Assembly: GCA_023423235.1 (NCBI GenBank)
Contig: JAFAFY010000159.1
Span: 1 to 8,994, forward strand
DNA length: 8,994 nt
Direction of reading: 5' to 3'
From: Pseudomonadota bacterium
GTDB taxonomy: Bacteria; Pseudomonadota; Gammaproteobacteria; Xanthomonadales; Xanthomonadaceae
In this document: positions 1 to 6,781 of the stretch, piece after piece
Layout of the letters: the number at the start of each line of letters is the position of its first letter
Numbering within the stretch: position 1 is the first letter of the stretch
The notes under the pieces: generated by a model
Databases searched by the model: none
Told to the model about the DNA's origin: nothing
What the model saw: the letters and a program-made list of their open reading frames with translations, nothing else
Translations under genes and position numbers: made by a program

Positions 1-2474
1 GGCGTCGGCAGCGCCGGCGCGGCGGCGATCGCGTCGTCGCCGCCGCCGGCGAAGTCGACCGCGCAGTGCCAGCGTTGCAGCAGTGCGCGCGTGGCTTCGC
101 ACACCTGCGGATCGTCGTCGATGCACCAGACCCGGCAGCCATGCAGCGGTGAATCCTCGTCCGCATGCAGCGCCACCGCAGCCGCCGTTGGCGCATCCGC
201 GCCGGGCGTGCCCAGCGGCACGGTCACCGAGAACACGCTGCCCACGCCCGGCCGCGAGCGCAGGCCGACCCGGTGCCCGAGCAACCGGCTGATGCGGTCG
301 ACGATCGCCAGCCCGAGCCCGGCGCCGCGCTCGCTGGCGACGCCGTCGTCGAGTCGGCGGAATTCCTCGAAGATCTCGCGCTGGCGGCCCGGCGGAATGC
401 CGGGACCGGTGTCGTGGACCTCGATGCGCAGCGCGTCGCCGACCCGGCGGCAGCCGATGGCGATGCGCCCGCGCGGGGTGTAGCGCACCGCGTTCGACAG
501 GAAATTCTGCAGGATCCGGCGCAGCAGGGTTGCGTCGCTGCGCACCCAGGCGCGGGTGGCCACGGCATCGAGCCGCAGGCCGCGCGCGGCCGCCAGCACA
601 CGCGCCTCGCGGGCCAGCGCGTCGAGCAGCGGGCCAAGCGCGAAGTCGCGCACGTCGGTCTGCAGGGTGCCCGATTCCAGTCGCGAGATATCCAGCAGGC
701 TGGCGAGGATGCCGTCCTGCGCCGCCAGCGCGCCATCGATGCTGTCGGCGAGTTCGCGCGCCTCGTAGGCGCGCAGGCCGCTTCCGGGCATCGCATCCGC
801 AGGCATGCCGTTGTCGCGTATGCCGCTGTCGTGCAGCCGCGCGCGCAGCGCCGACAGGAACATCCGCGCCGCATTCAGTGGCTGCAGCAGATCATGCACG
901 GCCGCGGCGACGAATCGGCCCTTGTAGCGGTTGGCGGCTTCGGCCTCGCTGCGCGCCTGTTCCAGGTCGGCGGTGCGCTCGGCGATGCGCCGCTCCAGCG
1001 CGTCGGCCAAGGTGCGCAGTTCGCGCGCGGTGGTCTTGTAGCTGGTGATGTCGGCGTAGCTGGTGACGAAGCCGCCTTCCGGCAACGGGTTGCCGCGGAT
1101 CTCCAGTACCGTGCCGTCCTCCTTCTCGCTCTCGCGCATGTGCGGCTTGCCGCTGCGCAGATGCCCCAACCGGCGCTGGATCGCGTCCTCGACCGGGCCC
1201 GGGCCGAGCAGGCCGCGGCGAGCGTTGTAGCGGAACACGTCCTCGATCGGCGTACCCACCTGCACCAGCTCCGGCGGGAACCGGAACAGTTCGATGTAGC
1301 GCGCATTCCACGCGACGATGCGCAGGTCCGCGTCGATGATCACCACGCCCTGTGGCAGGTGCGCCAACCGCCGGCTCAGGCCGGTGTCGGCTTCCTGCGC
1401 GGCCGCCACCAGCCCGTCCTGCGCGGTGCGCAGTTCCTCGGCGTGCTGGCGCACCAGGGTTTCCAGTTCCAGCCGGCTGCGCCGACGCAGTGCGCCCAGC
1501 CGGAGCCGCTGCTGCAGGAACAGCAGCACGAACGCCAGCGCCAGCCATGACGCGCCGGCGATGGTGGCCCACTGCCGCGCGGCGACCGCCACCGGCGCGG
1601 CATCGTGCAGCAGGTGCAGGGTCCAGTCGGTGCCGTCGATGGGCGCGCGCTGCCACAACCAGCGCCCCGGCATCGGCGGCTGCTCGATGCGCAGCAGCCG
1701 GCCGTCGCCGCCCGGCGCCCGCAGCGCCTGCACCGCAACGGGCTGCAGCACCTGGCCCTCGTACTGGCGGGTGCTGGCAAGTTCCACGTGCGTGGCCGCG
1801 TCCAGCGGCGCCAGCACCCGGTAACGCCACGCGGCGCGGCTGGCGAGGAACACCACCTCGTGCGCGTCACTGACCAGCACGATGTCGCCGTCGGTCGGCC
1901 ACGCCTGCTGGATCGCATCCAGCTCGATCTTGATCACCACCACGCCGATCGCGCGACCGGCATCGTCGCGCACCGCCTCGGACAGGAAGTAGCCGGGCAC
2001 GCCGGTGGTCACGCCGATGCCGTAGAAGCGGCCCTCGCCCTCGCGCAGCGCCTGTTGCACGTAGGGGCGGAAACTGTAGTCCTCGCCGACGTTGCTGCCC
2101 GGCGTGCGCCAGTTGCTGGCCGCCACCGCGATGCCGCGGGCGTCGGTCAGCGTCAGCGTCGAGGCGCGGGTGCTGCGGTTGGCCTGCTCCAGGCGCAGGT
2201 TGAGCTGGTGCCGCACCGCCGCGTCGGCCGGCCCCAGGGCGCCGCGGCGCATGTCGGGATTGATCGCCAGCAGCCGCGGCAGCATCCGGTAACGCTCGAT
2301 GCGTTGATTCAGGGCCTGCGCATGCAGCGCCAGCTGCTGCGTGGCCTGCTGCGACTGCTGCGCCATCGCCCGGCGTCCGCCTTCGCGATGGGCCACGGCG
2401 ACCACCAGCAGCAGTCCGCCGCCGGTCAGCAGCAGGGTCAGCAGGAAACGGTGGAATCGGGTGGCCGGGCGCAT
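1..2474 (-). CDS. DctB-like hybrid sensor histidine kinase/response regulator (C-terminus cut by window edge)
   Basis: This is an inner-membrane hybrid kinase; 824 complete codons are visible and no stop is reached. In order: a membrane segment at residues 11-28, a periplasmic sensor at about 30-300 with the DctB-like stretch RFYGIGVTTGVPGYFLSEAV (149-168), and a second membrane segment at about 303-320. A short coiled linker follows, then a PAS domain (about 370-480) and a coiled linker (about 482-517). The HisKA H-box is VHDLLQPLNAARMF with phospho-acceptor His527. The ATPase domain shows the N-box (LQNFLSNAVRYT, Asn661), DTGPGIP (688-694) and GAGLGLAI (717-724). A receiver domain starts near 781 with the acidic pocket CIDDDP; its phospho-acceptor Asp lies off the edge. 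The sensor resembles DctB, but the H-box and domain order match the NahK/ErcS' hybrid kinases. It lies 49 bp behind the minus-strand porin and is probably co-transcribed with it. The start is uncertain: an in-frame ATG at 2507 adds 11 residues, and neither start has a clear Shine-Dalgarno. C4-dicarboxylate sensing is inferred. Confidence 0.92.
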   Translation of the reverse strand, partial: MRPATRFHRFLLTLLLTGGGLLLVVAVAHREGGRRAMAQQSQQATQQLALHAQALNQRIERYRMLPRLLAINPDMRRGALGPADAAVRHQLNLRLEQANRSTRASTLTLTDARGIAVAASNWRTPGSNVGEDYSFRPYVQQALREGEGRFYGIGVTTGVPGYFLSEAVRDDAGRAIGVVVIKIELDAIQQAWPTDGDIVLVSDAHEVVFLASRAAWRYRVLAPLDAATHVELASTRQYEGQVLQPVAVQALRAPGGDGRLLRIEQPPMPGRWLWQRAPIDGTDWTLHLLHDAAPVAVAARQWATIAGASWLALAFVLLFLQQRLRLGALRRRSRLELETLVRQHAEELRTAQDGLVAAAQEADTGLSRRLAHLPQGVVIIDADLRIVAWNARYIELFRFPPELVQVGTPIEDVFRYNARRGLLGPGPVEDAIQRRLGHLRSGKPHMRESEKEDGTVLEIRGNPLPEGGFVTSYADITSYKTTARELRTLADALERRIAERTADLEQARSEAEAANRYKGRFVAAAVHDLLQPLNAARMFLSALRARLHDSGIRDNGMPADAMPGSGLRAYEARELADSIDGALAAQDGILASLLDISRLESGTLQTDVRDFALGPLLDALAREARVLAAARGLRLDAVATRAWVRSDATLLRRILQNFLSNAVRYTPRGRIAIGCRRVGDALRIEVHDTGPGIPPGRQREIFEEFRRLDDGVASERGAGLGLAIVDRISRLLGHRVGLRSRPGVGSVFSVTVPLGTPGADAPTAAAVALHADEDSPLHGCRVWCIDDDPQVCEATRALLQRWHCAVDFAGGGDDAIAAAPALPT

Positions 2475-2523
2475 CGTCGACAGTGTAGGCGCGCGCGATG
2501 CGGCCATCGGCCGGGACGCTGGA

Positions 2524-3693
2524 TCAGAAATGCACCTGGACACGGACCTCGACCAGCCCGGGGCGGCTGCGCACGCCGGCGCGCGTGGCGTCCACGCGCA
2601 CGTAGTTGGCCTGCAGCTTCACGTACGGGCCCAGGTACCAGTTGGCGCCCACGGTCCAGTCGTGCTGGCGTCCGCCGTCGATGCCGGCATCGTCGAGGTC
2701 GATGCGGCTGTAGCGCGCGAGCAGTTCGACGGCGCCCCGTGCCCGTGACGGCTTCGGGTTGGAGAGGCTGCCCGCCGCGTACGGCCGGCTCTCGCCGGTC
2801 AGCAGCCAGCTGGCGGTGACATAGCCGCCGTCGGCGCGGTAGTCGCGCAGGCCGTCGCCGCGGCTGATGTCCGCATGCATCAGTTCGCCCTGCAGCGACA
2901 CCGGGCCGTGGATCCACACACCCTCCAGGCCGGTACGGTGGATGTGCGCCACCGGTGCCAGGCTGCCCGTGTCGACCAGGCGCACCGGGGTCAGGCCGGC
3001 GCCGGGCCGCGCCTGCAGGCGCGCGTCGGCCGCATGTGCCGCGCCGCGGCCGTCGGTCCAGCCTTCCGGGTTCTCGCGCGAGGCCGAGACGCCCAGGTGC
3101 AGCACGTCGCCGTCGCCCTTGCGCGGGGTCCACGCCGCGCGCCCGGCAACGGTCTGCCCGGGATGGTCGCCGTGCAGGTCGGTGCCCGCGTAGCCGCCGG
3201 CCTGCAGCAGGTAGCGCGGCTGCTCGAAGGTCCATTCCAGGCCGGTACGGCGGCCCTGGTAGAACGCCTGGGTCGGCGTCGACATCTCCATGAGGCTGAC
3301 CGCGCGCGAACCGGTGGCGCCCTCCAGCCCCACCGGCACCTTGATGTAGCCGGCGCGCAGCTTGCCGAGGTCGCGGCCGAACAGGGCGCTGGTCTCGACC
3401 CGCAGGTACACATCGAGCCAAGTGTGCGATTCGAAGTCGTAGTACACCATCGCATCCCACACGCCGGCTTTCTTCAGCGTTGCGCCGAACTCGCGCCGGC
3501 GCAGGCCGTCCCCGTCGCCCAGCCGCGGCTCGCCACTGAAGTCCACGTGGTCCCAGGCGATGTTGCCGGTGGCAGTCAGGGTGATGTCGTCGGCGAAGCC
3601 GACGCGCGGCGGCCACACGCCGGTATCGGCGGCAGACGCGCACGCGGGGGCCGTGCAGGCGCACAGGAGGAGAGTCAGGGGGACGGGACGCAT
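2524..3693 (-). CDS. OprO/OprP-family outer-membrane porin (phosphate-selective porin fold)
   Basis: The product is 389 residues with a signal peptide (MRPVPLTLLLCACTAPACASA, likely cut after residue 21). An aromatic-rich beta-barrel protein follows and ends in VRVQVHF, with the terminal Phe expected for BAM-dependent insertion. The stretch around residues 135-165 (GKLRAGYIKVPVGLEGATGS, then SLMEMST) resembles the conserved loop-strand region of OprP/OprO-type porins. The C-terminal motif WTVGANWYLGPYVKLQANYV closely parallels WTLGVNWYLNNWSRLMLNYV in the second porin of this window, so the two are paralogues. The ATG at 3693 is chosen because it begins a clean signal peptide; the frame stays open to an ATG at 3783, but that would place 30 charged residues ahead of it. 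The ribosome binding site is weak. It is divergent from dctA and precedes the sensor kinase, so it is probably part of the same regulated unit. The family name implies phosphate, but the context favours organic anions; substrate is unknown. Confidence 0.9.
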   Translation of the reverse strand: MRPVPLTLLLCACTAPACASAADTGVWPPRVGFADDITLTATGNIAWDHVDFSGEPRLGDGDGLRRREFGATLKKAGVWDAMVYYDFESHTWLDVYLRVETSALFGRDLGKLRAGYIKVPVGLEGATGSRAVSLMEMSTPTQAFYQGRRTGLEWTFEQPRYLLQAGGYAGTDLHGDHPGQTVAGRAAWTPRKGDGDVLHLGVSASRENPEGWTDGRGAAHAADARLQARPGAGLTPVRLVDTGSLAPVAHIHRTGLEGVWIHGPVSLQGELMHADISRGDGLRDYRADGGYVTASWLLTGESRPYAAGSLSNPKPSRARGAVELLARYSRIDLDDAGIDGGRQHDWTVGANWYLGPYVKLQANYVRVDATRAGVRSRPGLVEVRVQVHF

Positions 3694-3781
3694 GGGGAAC
3701 TCGCGGGGGTATCGGCGGGGTGCCGACCGGTCGTTTCGATACCGGGCCGCGTGAACCGGTGCGCGGCGGGGGCTGCCGCCC

Positions 3782-3824
3782 ATGTTAGGCCCGCTGCATC
3801 GCGCCTAGTACGAAGTGACTAGGC
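3782..3824 (-). promoter_or_regulatory. Candidate activator-dependent promoter of the minus-strand porin with a perfect inverted repeat
   Basis: On the minus strand, TAACAT (complement of 3782-3787) resembles a sigma-70 -10 box. Fifteen bases upstream lies a perfect inverted repeat, GCCTAGT (3803-3809), an 8-base spacer, then ACTAGGC (3818-3824). Its promoter-proximal arm sits where the -35 box would be, and that position reads TACTAG, a poor -35. This arrangement fits a class II activator site, for example for a dimeric response regulator acting with the adjacent kinase. CTAG is a rare tetranucleotide in such genomes, so two copies in one symmetric element are unlikely to be random. Promoter function and the bound protein are inference. 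The predicted leader would be about 80 nt. Confidence 0.4.
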
Positions 3825-4097
3825 CGGATCCGGGCACGCCGGCCCTTTCCGTCGTTGCCGCGAAAGCGCAGGCGCATTGCAACCGGCGCGTCGAGGCTCG
3901 TGGGTACCGTTGCTGCCAGTGGCCTGAACGTCGCGGATGCCCCGACCTCCGCCGCCTGGAAGTCCCGCCGTTGCGCGAATCACGACTTGTTCTCCGCGGC
4001 CGGGAAGGGCAGGCGTGCCGGTCCCGCCTGTATCCGTTGCCTGGCGCCGGAGATCCAGCGGGTGGCCCGGCCGGGCCGCCGGGCGTCGGCTGGACGG

Positions 4098-4120
4098 CGC
4101 CGAGGTATGCGCCCTCGGCG
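4098..4120. repeat. Inverted repeat able to form an 8-bp stem-loop
   Basis: CGCCGAGG (4098-4105) and CCTCGGCG (4113-4120) are perfect reverse complements separated by the 7-base spacer TATGCGC. Two G-U pairs could extend the stem on the plus-strand RNA. There is no T-run on either side, so this is not a classical intrinsic terminator. It lies about 210 bases upstream of dctA and could be a regulatory protein site, part of a long leader or of a small RNA, or chance pairing in GC-rich DNA. Confidence 0.3.
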
Positions 4121-4327
4121 TTCCGTGGACGGATGGCCTGCGGCCGGCCCGGCGTCCGGGCACGCCTGCGCGTCGCGATCGGCATCCGCGCGGGCGGCCG
4201 CCGGACGGCACCTGCCGCGTCCGTGCTGCAGCGCGGTAACACCAATAGGCTATCGGCGCCTGCGCATGGCTGACGTACAACTGCCCACCCGCATCCGCGC
4301 CCCGCGGAAGCGCCCGGTGGAACCTGC

Positions 4328-5686
4328 ATGCACGTCGATATCGCCGCCCGCCCCGTTGCCGCCACGCGCACGCCCTGGTACCGCCAGCTGTACCTGCAGG
4401 TGATCGTGGCGATCGTGCTGGGCGCGGTGCTGGGCCACTACGCCCCGGCGCTGGCCGAGCAGATGAAGCCACTCGGCGATGCCTTCATCAAGCTGGTCAA
4501 GATGATCATCGCGCCGGTGATCTTCCTGACCATCGTCACCGGCATTGCCGGCATGACCCACCTGCGCAGCGTGGGCCGCGTGTTCGCCAAGGCGATGGCC
4601 TACTTCCTGTTCTTCTCGACGCTTGCGCTGGTCATCGGCATGGCGGTCGCTCACCTGGTGCAGCCCGGCGCCGGCATGGACATCGACCCGGCCTCGCTCG
4701 ACACCAGTGCCGTGCAGGGCTACGTGGATGCCTCGCACGAGATGAGCCTGACCGGCTTCCTGCTCGACATCATCCCCGGCACGCTGGTCGGCGCCTTCGT
4801 CGACGGCAACATCCTGCAGGTGCTGTTCATCGCGGTGCTGTCCGGAATCGCGCTGGCGATGGTCGGCGAGCGCGGCAGGCCGGTGCTCGCGTTGCTCGAA
4901 GCCCTGACCACGCCGGTGTTCAAGCTGGTGCACATCCTGATGAAGGCGGCGCCGATCGGTGCGTTCGGCGCGATCGCCTTCACCATCGGCAAGTACGGGC
5001 TGTCGTCGCTGGTCAACCTGGCCTGGCTGGTTGGCACCTTCTACGTCAGCGCGCTGCTGTTCGTGCTGGTGATCCTGGGCACGGTGTCGCGGCTGTGCGG
5101 GTTCTCGATCCTCAAGCTGATGCGCTACCTCAAGGCCGAGCTGCTGCTGGTGCTGGGCACCTCGTCGTCGGAGTCGGCGCTGCCCTCGCTGATGGAAAAG
5201 CTCGAGCGCGCCGGCTGCCGGAAATCGGTCGTCGGCCTGGTGGTGCCCACCGGCTACTCGTTCAACCTCGACGGCACCAACCTGTACATGACCCTGGCGG
5301 CGTTGTTCATCGCGCAGGCGACGAACATCGAGCTGAGCCTGTGGCAGCAGGTCACGCTGCTGCTGGTGGCGATGCTCAGTTCCAAGGGCGCGGCCGGCGT
5401 GACCGGCGCGGGCTTCATCACCCTGGCAGCCACGCTGTCGGTGGTGCCGACGGTGCCGGTCGCCGGGATCGCGCTGATCCTGGGCATCGATCGCTTCATG
5501 AGCGAATGCCGCTCGATCACCAATTTCATCGGCAACGCGGTTGCGACCGTGGTGGTCGCGCGCTGGGAGAACGCGCTCGACCGCGACGCACTGGCGCGGG
5601 CGCTGGACGACAGGCCCAGCCCGCTGGCGGCCGCGCCCGATCCCGCGGCCGGGCCGGGCGACCGCGAGGTGCTAGCGGCGGATTGA
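4328..5686 (+). CDS. dctA: C4-dicarboxylate:cation symporter DctA
   Basis: The 452-residue inner-membrane carrier belongs to the dicarboxylate/amino acid:cation symporter (DAACS) family and imports succinate, fumarate and malate with protons or sodium. The family landmarks are all visible: the N-terminal [17 protein letters not shown] (22-38) and [19 protein letters not shown] (58-76), the serine-rich hairpin [16 protein letters not shown] (277-292), NLDGTNLYM (313-321), the second hairpin [15 protein letters not shown] (349-363) and the binding helix [16 protein letters not shown] (388-403). Length is close to the usual 420-450, with a non-conserved Pro/Ala/Asp-rich cytoplasmic tail from about 427. 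The start is supported by GGTGGA six bases upstream. It is the first gene of a probable operon with the hydrolase (46-bp gap) and second porin. No sigma-54 site of the kind used with DctD was found upstream. The DctB-like kinase across the divergent region is the likely regulator (inference). Confidence 0.97.
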   Translation: MHVDIAARPVAATRTPWYRQLYLQVIVAIVLGAVLGHYAPALAEQMKPLGDAFIKLVKMIIAPVIFLTIVTGIAGMTHLRSVGRVFAKAMAYFLFFSTLALVIGMAVAHLVQPGAGMDIDPASLDTSAVQGYVDASHEMSLTGFLLDIIPGTLVGAFVDGNILQVLFIAVLSGIALAMVGERGRPVLALLEALTTPVFKLVHILMKAAPIGAFGAIAFTIGKYGLSSLVNLAWLVGTFYVSALLFVLVILGTVSRLCGFSILKLMRYLKAELLLVLGTSSSESALPSLMEKLERAGCRKSVVGLVVPTGYSFNLDGTNLYMTLAALFIAQATNIELSLWQQVTLLLVAMLSSKGAAGVTGAGFITLAATLSVVPTVPVAGIALILGIDRFMSECRSITNFIGNAVATVVVARWENALDRDALARALDDRPSPLAAAPDPAAGPGDREVLAAD

Positions 5687-5718
5687 CACGGCCCGGCGCA
5701 CGCCGGCCACGGGATGAC

Positions 5719-5726
5719 GGGAGGAG
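5719..5726 (+). promoter_or_regulatory. Strong ribosome binding site of the secreted hydrolase
   Basis: GGGAGGAG is an almost ideal Shine-Dalgarno sequence, with its GGAGG core eight bases ahead of the ATG at 5733. It fixes that start over the ATG at 5714, which is in another frame. Confidence 0.8.
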
Positions 5727-5732
5727 CAAGCA

Positions 5733-6743
5733 ATGAAACGCACGATACGATGGCTGGGCCTGGTTGCCCTGTTGGTGGGGGCGGGCGTGGCGCAGGCGCA
5801 GGCGCTCGAGACGCTGGTGCTGTGGCCGGAGGGCCACCTGCCGCGCAACGTCACCGGGCCCGAGCAGATCGGCAACGAAGGCAGCGCGCTGGGCGCGGTG
5901 ACGCGCATCGCCGAGCCGCGCATGGAGATCTACCGGCCCGCGCAGCCCAACGGCACCACGGTGCTGATCCTGGGCGGCGGCGGCTACTTCCGCATCCAGG
6001 TCGGCACCGCGGCCGCGCCGATGGCGCAGTGGCTGGCGTCGATCGGGGTGACCGCGGCGGTGCTGTACTACCGCCTGCCGGCCGATGGCTGGCCCGCGGT
6101 GGCGCCGTTCCAGGACGGCCAGCGGGCGCTGCGCCTGCTGCGCAGCCGCGCCGACAGCCTCGGCATCGATCCGCAGAAGATCGGCGTCATGGGCTCGTCG
6201 GCCGGTGCCAACCTCGGCGGCATCCTCGCCACGCGCTTCGACCACGATTTCTATCCCGCGCTCGACGCCGCCGACCGCACGTCGGCGCGGCCGGACTTCC
6301 TGGCCATGCTGTATCCGGTGGTCTCGTTGCAGGCGCCGCTCGACACCACGCGTTCGCGCCGCGAACTGGCCACCCAGGCCGACGCGGTTGCCGCCTACTC
6401 GGTCGAATCGCACGTCCGCGCCGACATGCCGCCGGTGTTCCTGGTGCACGCGGCCGACGACCGGATCGCCGATGTCGGCCACAGCCTGACGATGTTCAGC
6501 GCCGCGCGGGCGCAAGGCGTACCGGCCGAGATGCACATCTTCGAACGTGGCGGCCACAGCTGGGGCCTTGGCCGGCCGGGCACGCTGGTCGCGCAATGGC
6601 CGCGGCTGTTCGCGACCTGGGCGCGCAGCCACGGCTTCATGCAGACCGCGCCGGCCCGCCTGCAGCCGCTGATCGGCGATGCCGCGCCGCCGCGCCCGGT
6701 GTCCGCGCCCGAAGACGACACCGACGACGCGGGCGGCGACTGA
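5733..6743 (+). CDS. Secreted alpha/beta-hydrolase (esterase/acetylxylan esterase-like)
   Basis: The 336-residue protein starts with a signal peptide (MKRTIRWLGLVALLVGAGVAQAQA, cut after residue 22 or 24), so it should act in the periplasm or outside the cell. It has the alpha/beta-hydrolase layout of the BD-FAE/acetylxylan-esterase-like group. The oxyanion-loop motif is GGGGYF (81-86), taking the place of the usual HGGG. The nucleophile elbow is GSSAG (154-158) with Ser156. The acid is Asp242 or Asp243 in HAADDRIAD, and the base is His275 in ERGGHSWGLG. All triad members are present, so it should be active. The last 20 residues are Pro- and then Asp-rich and probably unstructured. It lies 46 bp behind dctA and 38 bp ahead of a porin gene, which points to a nutrient-scavenging role. 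Its substrate is not determined; sugar acetyl esters or esters of dicarboxylic acids are both possible. Confidence 0.88.
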   Translation: MKRTIRWLGLVALLVGAGVAQAQALETLVLWPEGHLPRNVTGPEQIGNEGSALGAVTRIAEPRMEIYRPAQPNGTTVLILGGGGYFRIQVGTAAAPMAQWLASIGVTAAVLYYRLPADGWPAVAPFQDGQRALRLLRSRADSLGIDPQKIGVMGSSAGANLGGILATRFDHDFYPALDAADRTSARPDFLAMLYPVVSLQAPLDTTRSRRELATQADAVAAYSVESHVRADMPPVFLVHAADDRIADVGHSLTMFSAARAQGVPAEMHIFERGGHSWGLGRPGTLVAQWPRLFATWARSHGFMQTAPARLQPLIGDAAPPRPVSAPEDDTDDAGGD

Positions 6744-6781
6744 CCGCCGTGCGCCACGCCCCATTTTCCGGAGGGAAATCC

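Larger units (their letters stand above)
3694..4327. other. Gene-free divergent intergenic region between the porin and dctA
   Basis: No convincing gene lies in these 634 bases. Open frames exist on both strands, but their translations are dominated by Arg, Gly, Pro and Ala with no recognisable domain, no good ribosome binding site and no preferred frame, as expected for 70% GC DNA without stops. The region should hold both divergent promoters. Visible structure includes the inverted repeat at 3803-3824, a 14-bp GC palindrome at 4064-4077, a hairpin at 4098-4120 and an inverted repeat at 4202-4223 (CGGACG/CGTCCG). A small AT-richer patch at 4238-4254 contains ATAGGCTAT; it is the most likely place for the dctA -10 box, about 75-80 bases ahead of the start, but no good -35 box is seen. 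Confidence 0.6.

Noticed and set aside
165..1550. A long plus-strand open frame opposite the sensor kinase
   Set aside because: The minus-strand frame gives a continuous kinase with all expected motifs, and the plus-strand product shows no domain.
4244..4250. AATAGGC near the presumed dctA promoter as a second copy of the ACTAGGC half-site
   Set aside because: It matches six of seven bases, but there is no partner arm at the right distance, so chance is likely.
3815..4273. A 152-codon plus-strand open frame, with overlapping minus-strand frames, in the divergent intergenic region
   Set aside because: The translation is Arg/Gly/Pro-rich with no domain, signal or ribosome binding site, and several frames on both strands are equally open; this is typical of stop-poor GC-rich DNA.
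3694..4327. A sigma-54 promoter (TGGCAC-N5-TTGCA type) for dctA, as in DctB/DctD systems
   Set aside because: I looked for GG-N10-GC in a suitable context on the plus strand and saw no convincing match.
5688..5710. Hairpin CCGGC-GCAC-GCCGG between dctA and the hydrolase as a terminator
   Set aside because: The stem is only five base pairs, there is no T-run, and such short GC stems are common in this DNA; the genes are more likely co-transcribed.
5526..6764. A 412-codon minus-strand open frame opposite the end of dctA and the hydrolase
   Set aside because: It is antisense to two well-supported genes and its translation is low-complexity Arg/Ala/His-rich without recognisable domains.
5714..6781. 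In-frame upstream extension of the second porin from an ATG at 5714 through the hydrolase region
   Set aside because: The extension lies out of frame over the hydrolase gene, which has a signal peptide, catalytic triad and strong ribosome binding site; the porin itself has a clean signal peptide and ribosome binding site at 6782.
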